A stretch of DNA of 30,801 bases from JAIEPT01 sp038217425 (GTDB lineage Bacteria; Planctomycetota; Planctomycetia; Gemmatales; Gemmataceae), in NCBI GenBank assembly GCA_038217425.1, contig JBBQPM010000073.1:1-30801 (forward strand), in the 5' to 3' direction. The translations under genes were made by a program, and so were the position numbers. The notes beneath the pieces were generated by a model. It ran no database searches, was not told where the DNA came from, and saw only the letters and a program-made list of their open reading frames with translations. Positions 1-6,968 of the stretch are shown here, piece by piece (position 1 is the first letter of the stretch; every line of letters begins with the position of its first letter).

Positions 1-20
1 CTCTCCCGGAGGGAGAGGGG
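1..20. repeat. Short GC-rich palindromic repeat, possibly cut by the window edge
   Basis: CTCTCCC and GGGAGAG flank a three-base centre and run into more G residues. The same CTCTCCC/GGGAGAG core occurs twice in the element inside valS (23691-23794), so this looks like another copy or fragment of a dispersed palindromic repeat. It lies downstream of the AMMECR1-Memo gene on the minus strand, so it could also act as an RNA hairpin at that gene's 3' end. No T-tract is visible. Confidence 0.5.
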
Positions 21-91
21 AGTAAATGCTTCCTGTATTTGAAGTTACTGCAATGAGTTGCTGGAGTCTAGCGCTGTAGTGTTAAACGAAC

Positions 92-2131
92 TCATCCCTC
101 AAACCACATGCCTGCGTAGCCGACGGCGCGGCGGGTCTCCCCCGTGGAGTCCGCCGAGGTGCCGTAGGCGACGCGGGTCGCTTTTTTTAGCTTGTCCAGT
201 TGCTTCAGCGCCAGGAGCGCCACGGCTGCGGGCATCAGGCCGCACATGCTGATGTTGTTGTCCGTGCAGACGCTCACCAGCTTCTCGGCGTCGAGCTTTT
301 CCAATGCGGCGAGGGCCAACTCGTCGAGCAACCGCGTCTGTTCTTCGGTGGCGTAATGATTCATGTCGCTGGAGACGAGCAGCAAGGGTTGCTCCTTCAG
401 CGACTTCATCGCCTTCGCCAATCCGTTCGCGAAACTCTTGCAATCGTCCAGATCCATGTGCCCCAGGGCGATGCCGACGACTTTCGCCTCGGGCGCCAGT
501 TGGGCGAGGTACGGCAGCTCGACTTCGATGGCATGTTCGTTTTGATGGGCAGCCGCGTCGAAGGTGAGGCCGGGGATCTCGTGAACGAGGAGCTGCGCGA
601 GATCGTGATCGGAAGCGATCTGCAGCCCGGGCAGGTTCCAGATACGGTTGGGAGCGACCGCCCATTCCATGCCGAGAGCGGTGTGTTTGGGGCCGATCAC
701 GAGAATTGTGCCGGGGAACTTGATCCCTTTGAGAACCTGGGCGGCGATCTTTCCCGAGTGCATCAGGCCCGCGTGCGGCACCAGCGCCGCCGACACCTGG
801 CGGGGCGTCACGCTCGGCGCCGCCGACAGATGTTCGTGGACGAGTTTCTTGAGCGCGTCGGGCTCGCTGGGATAAAATCGGCCGGCGACGGCGGCGGGAC
901 GCGCCTCGGGCCCCGAGCGCGGATTCGGCGCCGACGTAAACTTCAGCATTTCGGCCGTCGTCTCCGCGTGCAGACTCAGGATCGACGCGGTCTTGGGCGT
1001 GGCAACCTTTAGCAGCTTGGCCGCCTCCGCGAGCGTCTCTTCCGCGTTCGCCGTCGGTCGGTAGAGCAGCGCTTGCTTGCCGCGTTCGAACAACACCAGG
1101 GCGCGGGACCTGGGATCATGGCCGCGCAGATCGGGCTCGGCGATCGTACCGTGCACATGGGCGTCAGTGTAAAGGGCGACGTCGATGCGCGCCTCGTTCA
1201 ATATTGCCAGCGTGATGCGCGATTCCACGAGATGACGTGCGAGCGTCTGCGAAAGCCCGAAGAGGGTCGATTGCAGGGCGACGCCGGGCCGCATCGAAAG
1301 CTGCGTCGCCTGCAACGGCTCACGCCCCGCGATCTGCACGGAAAGCGTCACGCCCAGGACTTGCGCGTCCGGCAGCCCCGGATGCGAATAGTACGGCGTC
1401 ATCCCCTGCACCAGGGCCAGAAGATTGCTGCGGCACAAGTGACCGTAGCCCGCGACTTCCTCGTCGGCGAGCCAGCGACCCGTCGGCGGCAGTCGGCCCT
1501 CCACATACGTTTTCAGCGGCTCGGCGAGGAGCATTCCTTCGAAGGTGACGAGCACGGTCTCGGGATCCTTCCAGAATGACGGATGCATGCCAGCCTTGAC
1601 GCAGACCTGTTCCAGCAACTTCCGGGAATCCCAGCCGTGCTCGCTGGCGACGCTGGGGAGTAAAAGACCCGTGTGGGCGCCGTGATGCACAAGCACCCCA
1701 TGCGTGCCGGCGACGACTTCCTTGACGCGAGCTTCGCCCTTGGCCTTGAGCGGTTGCGGATTGAAGAGAAGCGAGATCTCCATATCCAGGAACGGCAGCT
1801 CGCCCGGAGTGACGACGGGGAAGCGCGGGTCGTCGACGGCGGTGCGGTAGGCGGCGTCGTACAGGGAATCGATGAGGCGGACGACGTTGCCCTGCAGAGC
1901 GCCGCAACAGCCGCGCAGGTGCGGTCCGCGCTTCAGACTGACGTAGCAGCCGAAGACCATTTTCTCGGCGGCGCCGCGCAGGGTGGGATCGTAGAGTTGT
2001 TCGCGCTGCCCCGAGGCGGCGGCGAAGATGAGTTCCGCCCCTTGAGCCAGCACGCTCGCCTTTTGCTCGACGGTGAGTTCGAGGGCGTTTTCGAGATACG
2101 CTTGCGACGAGACTTGCACGCCGACGGCCAT
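92..2131 (-). CDS. AMMECR1-Memo fusion protein (AmmeMemoRadiSam system proteins A and B)
   Basis: A 679-residue protein joining two families. Residues about 10-200 match AMMECR1 (CYVSLKRGPHLRGCCG, DPRFPVV, DMEISLL). Residues about 415-679 match Memo: RFYP, PHAG near 452, GPKH near 480, HQNEHAIEVELPYL from 529, SSDMNHY, CGLMPA near 630, and STGETRRAVGYAG. The His and Cys positions resemble the metal-binding residues of MEMO1. The middle part (about 210-400) is not assigned. Bacterial AMMECR1 and Memo proteins are known to occur with a radical SAM protein in the AmmeMemoRadiSam system; the biochemical function is unsettled, and no radical SAM gene lies in the window. The ATG at 2131 has AGGAG eight bases upstream; an upstream in-frame TTG at 2167 is less likely. 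It probably shares a transcript with the phosphoesterase gene ending 45 bases upstream. Confidence 0.9.
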   Translation of the reverse strand: MAVGVQVSSQAYLENALELTVEQKASVLAQGAELIFAAASGQREQLYDPTLRGAAEKMVFGCYVSLKRGPHLRGCCGALQGNVVRLIDSLYDAAYRTAVDDPRFPVVTPGELPFLDMEISLLFNPQPLKAKGEARVKEVVAGTHGVLVHHGAHTGLLLPSVASEHGWDSRKLLEQVCVKAGMHPSFWKDPETVLVTFEGMLLAEPLKTYVEGRLPPTGRWLADEEVAGYGHLCRSNLLALVQGMTPYYSHPGLPDAQVLGVTLSVQIAGREPLQATQLSMRPGVALQSTLFGLSQTLARHLVESRITLAILNEARIDVALYTDAHVHGTIAEPDLRGHDPRSRALVLFERGKQALLYRPTANAEETLAEAAKLLKVATPKTASILSLHAETTAEMLKFTSAPNPRSGPEARPAAVAGRFYPSEPDALKKLVHEHLSAAPSVTPRQVSAALVPHAGLMHSGKIAAQVLKGIKFPGTILVIGPKHTALGMEWAVAPNRIWNLPGLQIASDHDLAQLLVHEIPGLTFDAAAHQNEHAIEVELPYLAQLAPEAKVVGIALGHMDLDDCKSFANGLAKAMKSLKEQPLLLVSSDMNHYATEEQTRLLDELALAALEKLDAEKLVSVCTDNNISMCGLMPAAVALLALKQLDKLKKATRVAYGTSADSTGETRRAVGYAGMWFEG

Positions 2132-2176
2132 GGAATCGGCTCCTGACGGGGACGTTGGGAAAGGCAAGCAGCTATC

Positions 2177-3022
2177 TTACAAGGTACCGATCGATTGCAA
2201 GAGTTCCGCCTGCGTCGTGGGGCGAGCGCCGGCAAAGAGGCAGTAGCACGCGGGATACCCGAGCGCATCGAGCACGATCTGCCGATCGTTGGGGATGAGG
2301 AAACCCATTTCGCACGGGATATGGCCCGAGATCAGCCAGTCAGCGTCGACCTTGCGCAAGAACGCCTCGACGTTCTTCTGACTCAGATCTCGGCCCCAGA
2401 CCAGCGAATGAACGGTCCCGGGCGATTTCACGTCTTCCGGCGCCAAGTTCTCGCGTTTGAGCACGTCGAAGTCGAACCGCTCCAGATTCTTCGCCGTCGG
2501 CAGCGAATGGCTGAGGAAGACGCGATTGGCGGTCACGAGCGCCAGGTCGCAGGCCTCGAACAGCATCTCGTAACATCGGACGATCGCATCGGCGTGGGCG
2601 CCGTATGCGGTGCGGACGCCCTCGACAAACGCGTCGTTCTGATCGACGTCGCCTTTGCCGATGCGTTGGTGTTGCCACTGGGCGAGTTCGTGGTTGCCGA
2701 GCAGATAATGGACGCGTGCGGGGAACTGCAGTTTGAGGGCGGCGACGAGATCGAGCATCTGGTGCGATTTCTCGCCGCCCTGCGGATAAAGAAAGGGACC
2801 GTGAATGAGTTCCTGGAGGACGAGATGGCGCTGGGGGTGGCGTTCGAGGTCGGCCTTCTTGACCAGCAGGCGAAGATTTTCGGTCGAGCCGTGCATGTCG
2901 CCGGCGACCATGACTTCGGCCTCGGCGGGGAGCTGGGTGAAACGGCCCAGGCGTCCGGGGGCGGTGCGGAACGCGAGGACTGCCTGCCGGAGCGTCATCA
3001 GACGTTTTTCAGGAGCCAGCAT
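2177..3022 (-). CDS. Calcineurin-like metallophosphoesterase
   Basis: The protein carries the first metal-binding motif of the superfamily (VAGDMHG), a central YLLGNHE motif and a late SGHIP motif, consistent with a two-metal phosphoesterase of the Ser/Thr phosphatase type. The usual second motif GDxVDRG is not recognisable; its place reads LQELIHGPF, so one metal site may be altered. The substrate cannot be told from sequence. There is no signal peptide, so it is probably cytoplasmic. Three ATGs are possible: 3076, 3022 and 2998. The first would leave only 25 bases to the divergent CBS gene, so 3022 is preferred; no start has a clear Shine-Dalgarno. The gene runs into the AMMECR1-Memo gene 45 bases downstream. 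Confidence 0.8.
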   Translation of the reverse strand: MLAPEKRLMTLRQAVLAFRTAPGRLGRFTQLPAEAEVMVAGDMHGSTENLRLLVKKADLERHPQRHLVLQELIHGPFLYPQGGEKSHQMLDLVAALKLQFPARVHYLLGNHELAQWQHQRIGKGDVDQNDAFVEGVRTAYGAHADAIVRCYEMLFEACDLALVTANRVFLSHSLPTAKNLERFDFDVLKRENLAPEDVKSPGTVHSLVWGRDLSQKNVEAFLRKVDADWLISGHIPCEMGFLIPNDRQIVLDALGYPACYCLFAGARPTTQAELLQSIGTL

Positions 3023-3031
3023 ATTTCGTCG

Positions 3032-3047
3032 CCGGCAATCTTGCCGG
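3032..3047. promoter_or_regulatory. 16-bp palindrome between divergent genes
   Basis: CCGGCAA-TC-TTGCCGG is a symmetric repeat lying between the start of the metallophosphoesterase (-) and the CBS protein (+). It could be an operator or a 5'-UTR hairpin. No regulator is identified and the role is inferred only from position. Confidence 0.3.
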
Positions 3048-3101
3048 GGTTTCCGAGAATGTGGAGAATGACCCATATTATCCTAGCGACCCGGACGCCA
3101 C

Positions 3102-3563
3102 ATGGATCTGTGGAAAAATCTGAAGGTGGAAAGCGTTTGGCGGCTCCATCCGACCCAGGCGTGGGAGATCGCGCCGGACCAAACCGTCGGCCATGCCGTC
3201 GCGCTCATGCGTGAAAAGAAGGTCGGCTGCGTCCTCGTCAGCCATGAGAGCCAAATTGTCGGCATCTTCACCGAGCGCGATTTGCTGCGCAAGGTTCTCG
3301 CCGCGAGCCTGTCGCTGGACACGCCAATCTCGAGCATCATGACGCCCTATCCCGTCTCCGTCGATCCGCAGGATTCCGTCGCCTCCGCGATTCGCCGCAT
3401 GATCGACGGCGGCTATCGGCATCTCCCGGTCGTGCAGGACGGCAAGGCCAAGGGCATCCTGTCGGTAAAACGCATTATTCACTACCTCGCGGAGCATTAT
3501 CCCGAGATTCACACGTCCGCGGATGAAGCATGTCCGCTCCTGCCCCCGCCCGACGGGGAATAA
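3102..3563 (+). CDS. Tandem CBS-domain protein
   Basis: A 153-residue soluble protein made almost entirely of a CBS pair (Bateman module). The first repeat contains VGHAVALMREKKVGCVLVSHESQIVGIFTERDLLRKV; the second contains ISSIMTPYPVSVDPQDSVASAIRRMIDGGYRHLPVV. CBS pairs commonly bind adenosine nucleotides and act as energy or redox sensors; the ligand here is unknown. No enzymatic domain is attached. The stop codon lies two bases before the start of the oxidoreductase alpha gene, which suggests translational coupling and possibly control of that enzyme, but this is inferred from context only. Confidence 0.88.
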   Translation: MDLWKNLKVESVWRLHPTQAWEIAPDQTVGHAVALMREKKVGCVLVSHESQIVGIFTERDLLRKVLAASLSLDTPISSIMTPYPVSVDPQDSVASAIRRMIDGGYRHLPVVQDGKAKGILSVKRIIHYLAEHYPEIHTSADEACPLLPPPDGE

Positions 3564-3565
3564 TC

Positions 3566-5389
3566 ATGACGCCGCCCAAACACTCCGTGGTCGATCTGGA
3601 AGCGGCGGTACTGCGTCTCGCGGGCGATTTCGGCGACGGCGTCAATCTCATCGGGCATCAATTCACCTCGACGTGTTCGGCGCTGGAGAACGACGTCTTC
3701 AAAGTCGTCGAGCCGGCGCCGGAAATTCGGGCGCCCGTCGGCACGCCCATGGGCGTCGTCAGTTTCCAGGTGCAGTTCGCCGCCCACAAGATCTACACGC
3801 CCGGCGACCGCGTCCACACACTGGTCGCCCTCAATCCCGCGGCGCTGCGAGCCCATATTGGAGATCTTGTGCCCGGAGGGACGCTGATCGTCAATGCCGA
3901 TCATTTTTCGCCGGGCGAGTCGTTGCTGCTCGCGGACCTGGCACAGCAGGGAATCAAGGTCGTCTCGATCCCGATGCAGGCGCTGCAGCGCGAGGCGGTC
4001 GCCAGGTTGCCATTGGCGACGCTGGAGAGCGAGCGCTGCGCCGCGTTCCTCACGCTCGGGCTGATGTGCCGGCTGTACGAACGGCCGCTGGAACCGATTC
4101 TACGTTGGCTGGGGCGCAAGTATCCGGGGAACCCGGCGATGATGGACGCCGCCGCCCGAACGCTGCGCGCGGGCTACGTCCATGCCGAGAAGCCGGGATT
4201 GTTTTCTACGTTTTATAGAATACGTAAATACACTCGGTCACCGGGCCGGTTTCGCCATCTCGACGGCAAGGAGGCGCTCGCCCTGGGCTTCGTCGCGGCG
4301 GCGGAGAACGCCCGGCATCCGCTCGTCGTCGTTGGCTTTCCCACGCATCCCGCCAGCGAACTCATGCAGCGGCTGTGCGATCTCCGCGAGCGCGGCCTGC
4401 GCATCCTCCAGGCCGAGGACGAGGCCGGCGCCATGGGCCTGGCGATCGGCGCAGCGTTCGGCGGCGCTCTCGCCGTCGCCGCCACCAACGGCCCAGGCCT
4501 CGCCCAAAAATCCGAAGCCCTTGGGCTCGCCGTCATGGCCGAACTCCCTTGCGTCGTGCTCGTCATTCAGCGTGCCGGACCCAGCAATGGCATGCCCAAC
4601 AAGACCGAACAGGCCGATCTCTTCCTCGCCGTCGCCGGACGCTCCGGCGATGCCCCCATCGTTGTGCTGGCGCCCTCCTCGCCCGCCGACTGTTTCGCGA
4701 TCGCCTACGAATCGCTACGGCTGGCGACGCTGGCGATGACGCCCGTAATCGTCCTGTGCGATCTCGCCCTCATGAACGCCAGCGAGATCTGGAACGTCCC
4801 GGGACACGAACAATTGCCGGCCATCCGCATCGTGCATCCGCAGTCGGGGGCCAGGCCGTTCGAGCGCGACGAGCGCGGGTCGCGCCCCTGGATCATTCCG
4901 GGAACGCCCGGATTGGAGCATCGACTTTCAGGCCTGGAGAAGGAAGGCCCCGGCGGCGAAGTCAGCTACGTCGCTGGCAACCATCAAGTCATGATCGACG
5001 CCCGGCAACAAAAAATCGCCCGCGTCGCTCAGGCCATCCCGCCGCTGGAAATTCACGGCCCCCAGGGCGCCGACGTTCTCGTCATCGGCTGGGGCAGCAC
5101 CGCCGGCGCCCTCCGCACTGCCGTCGAAGCGCGCCAGCGGAAAGGGGAAGCGATCGCCTGGGCCACGCTTCGCTACCTGAATCCAATGCCCGCCAACACC
5201 GCCGAGCTGTTGCGCCGTTTCCGTAAGATTTTGGTTCCCGAACTCAATCGCGGGCAACTCTTGTGGCTGCTCCGCGCCCAGTACCTCGTCGACGCCGTCG
5301 GCATCAACAAATCGCAGGGGACGCCGTTCTCGGTTGCCGAGATCGAGCACGGCATCGCCCAGGCGCTCGCCCATCCCGCATCGTCCTGA
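3566..5389 (+). CDS. 2-oxoacid:ferredoxin oxidoreductase, fused gamma-alpha subunit (KorA-like)
   Basis: A 607-residue protein. The N-terminal ~185 residues form the gamma-type domain (GDFGDGVNLIGHQFTS, VNADHFSPGES). The rest is the alpha subunit: EALALGFVAAAENA, AEDEAGAMGLAIGAAFGG, TNGPGLAQKSEALGLAVMAELPCVV, RAGPSNGMPNKTEQADL, GDAPIVVLAPSSPADCF. The usual YPITP loop reads GFPTHP. This matches KorA-type subunits of 2-oxoglutarate-like ferredoxin oxidoreductases, which oxidatively decarboxylate 2-oxoacids to acyl-CoA and need a beta subunit for thiamine diphosphate and Fe-S binding. No beta gene follows; the next gene encodes a beta-propeller. The ATG at 3566 has GGGGA seven bases upstream and starts two bases after the CBS stop; an in-frame ATG at 3530 would overlap the CBS gene. 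Confidence 0.88.
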   Translation: MTPPKHSVVDLEAAVLRLAGDFGDGVNLIGHQFTSTCSALENDVFKVVEPAPEIRAPVGTPMGVVSFQVQFAAHKIYTPGDRVHTLVALNPAALRAHIGDLVPGGTLIVNADHFSPGESLLLADLAQQGIKVVSIPMQALQREAVARLPLATLESERCAAFLTLGLMCRLYERPLEPILRWLGRKYPGNPAMMDAAARTLRAGYVHAEKPGLFSTFYRIRKYTRSPGRFRHLDGKEALALGFVAAAENARHPLVVVGFPTHPASELMQRLCDLRERGLRILQAEDEAGAMGLAIGAAFGGALAVAATNGPGLAQKSEALGLAVMAELPCVVLVIQRAGPSNGMPNKTEQADLFLAVAGRSGDAPIVVLAPSSPADCFAIAYESLRLATLAMTPVIVLCDLALMNASEIWNVPGHEQLPAIRIVHPQSGARPFERDERGSRPWIIPGTPGLEHRLSGLEKEGPGGEVSYVAGNHQVMIDARQQKIARVAQAIPPLEIHGPQGADVLVIGWGSTAGALRTAVEARQRKGEAIAWATLRYLNPMPANTAELLRRFRKILVPELNRGQLLWLLRAQYLVDAVGINKSQGTPFSVAEIEHGIAQALAHPASS

Positions 5390-5417
5390 CCCACTCCTTT
5401 TTCGCTTCGAGAAACCC

Positions 5418-6830
5418 ATGCGTCTCACTACCACCCTTGTCTGTCTGCTCTCCGCCCCCGCGTTGTTTGCCGATTCATGGTCCCAATTTCGCGGCCCCGG
5501 CAACCAGGCCGCCGCCGTCGGCACGAAAAGCCTGCCCACCGAAATCAGTCCGACGAGTTACATCCTCTGGAAGACGCCGCTCGCGCCAGGGCACTCGTCG
5601 CCCGTCATTCACGAGGGCCGAATTTTCCTCACCGCGATCGAGAAAAAGAAGCTCTACACGCTGGCGCTCGATCGGGCGACGGGGAAAGAACTTTGGCGTC
5701 GGGAGGCGCCGTTGCGTTCGCTCGAAAAGGTCCACAAGGTCGGCAACCAGGCGCAATCGACCGCGGCCACCGATGGCAAGCACGTCGTCGTCTTCTTCGG
5801 CTCCGCGGGGCTTTTCTGCTACGACGTCGACGGGAAAGAAATTTGGAATCTGCCGATGGGACCGTTCAAGGCGGAGTTCGGCTCCGCGACGTCGCCGCTG
5901 CTGGTGGACGGCAAGGTGATCCTCAACCGCGATTTTGACGAGGACTCGTGCCTGACGATGTACGACGTCAAGACCGGCGCGCAGATCTGGAAGACCGACC
6001 GCGCCGAGTTCCCCTCGGGCTACTGCACGCCGGTGATTTGGGAAGTCGAGGGCAAGAAGCAGATCGTGCAGGGCGGCACGCTGCGCATCGTCGGCTACGA
6101 TTTCGACACGGGCCAGGAGATCTGGACGGTGCGCGACATGGCGCGGATTTGCAACATGACGCCGACGATCGGCAAGGACAACATCTTGTATCTCGCCGCG
6201 TGGGCCGCCGGCGCCGATCCCAGCGACGCCATCGTGGCGCCGAGCTTCGAGGTGATGATCGGCAAGCGCGACAAGAACATGAACGGCACGATCGAGGCGG
6301 GCGAGTTGACCGATGCCGACTACAAGGACCGGTTTGCGAACTTCGACCGCAACCGCGACGCCAAGATCGACCAGCGTGAATGGGAGAGTATGCGCGCGAT
6401 CTTCAACTCCGCGAAAAATCGCATGGTCGCGGTGAAACCTGGCGGCAAGGGAGACATCACGGCGACGCACGTCCTGTGGGAGCAGGCGAAGCAGTTGCCG
6501 TACGTGCCGTCGCCGGTGCTCGCGAACGATTCGATCTTCATGGTGAAGAACGGCGGCATGGTATCCTCGCTCGACGCCAAGACCGGCAAGTTGCAAAAGA
6601 CGGCCCGCATCCCCGGGACGGGGGCCTACTTCAGTTCGCCCGTGACCGGCGACGGCAAAGTCTATATCGCGAGCCAGGACGGTCAGCTCACAGTCATCAG
6701 TGCCGAGTCCGACTGGAAGATCCTGCACGCGGCCCGCTTCGAGGAGGAGATCTTCGCGACGCCAGCGCTGCTGGATGGCAAAATTTACCTGCGAACGTCG
6801 GGCCATCTGTACTGTTTCGGCACGAAGTGA
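5418..6830 (+). CDS. Exported PQQ-like beta-propeller protein with two EF-hand loops
   Basis: A 470-residue protein with a signal peptide (hydrophobic segment ending ALFA-DS near residue 18). The mature protein opens with WSQFRGPG, as in many planctomycete PQQ-like proteins, and carries repeats such as LYTLALDRATGKELWRRE, LTMYDVKTGAQIWKTD and VGYDFDTGQEIWTV, typical of PQQ-type propeller blades. An insert contains two EF-hand-like calcium loops: DKNMNGTIEAGE (about 285-296) and DRNRDAKIDQRE (about 310-321). No dehydrogenase catalytic signature is evident, so it is more likely a structural or binding propeller than a quinoprotein dehydrogenase. The gene begins 28 bases after the oxidoreductase gene and may be cotranscribed. 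An upstream TTG start (5334) would mask the signal peptide and is rejected. Confidence 0.87.
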   Translation: MRLTTTLVCLLSAPALFADSWSQFRGPGNQAAAVGTKSLPTEISPTSYILWKTPLAPGHSSPVIHEGRIFLTAIEKKKLYTLALDRATGKELWRREAPLRSLEKVHKVGNQAQSTAATDGKHVVVFFGSAGLFCYDVDGKEIWNLPMGPFKAEFGSATSPLLVDGKVILNRDFDEDSCLTMYDVKTGAQIWKTDRAEFPSGYCTPVIWEVEGKKQIVQGGTLRIVGYDFDTGQEIWTVRDMARICNMTPTIGKDNILYLAAWAAGADPSDAIVAPSFEVMIGKRDKNMNGTIEAGELTDADYKDRFANFDRNRDAKIDQREWESMRAIFNSAKNRMVAVKPGGKGDITATHVLWEQAKQLPYVPSPVLANDSIFMVKNGGMVSSLDAKTGKLQKTARIPGTGAYFSSPVTGDGKVYIASQDGQLTVISAESDWKILHAARFEEEIFATPALLDGKIYLRTSGHLYCFGTK

Positions 6831-6837
6831 GCCCGGA

Positions 6838-6920
6838 ATGAGGCACTGACAAAGGCGAGCGGCGCGGCGTAAGCCCCGCCGTGAATCCTGGGGGAATGCT
6901 CGCTCGCCTGACTGCCTCAT
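6838..6920. terminator. Extended inverted repeat between convergent genes
   Basis: ATGAGGCA (6838-6845) pairs with TGCCTCAT (6913-6920). GGCGAGCG (6854-6861) pairs with CGCTCGCC (6901-6908), and an inner CGGCG/CGCCG stem surrounds GTAAGCC-like sequence. The element fills the gap between the propeller gene (+) and the CphA gene (-), both of which end here. It could work as a bidirectional terminator or be a dispersed repeat; there is no T-tract. Confidence 0.5.
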
Positions 6921-6968
6921 CTTCACCCGCTCGCAGTGAATTGCCCTCGCGAACGAACCGAGAGGCGT

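Noticed and set aside
2132..2167. TTG start extending the AMMECR1-Memo protein by 12 residues
   Set aside because: The internal ATG has a well-placed AGGAG and the extra residues are not part of the domain.
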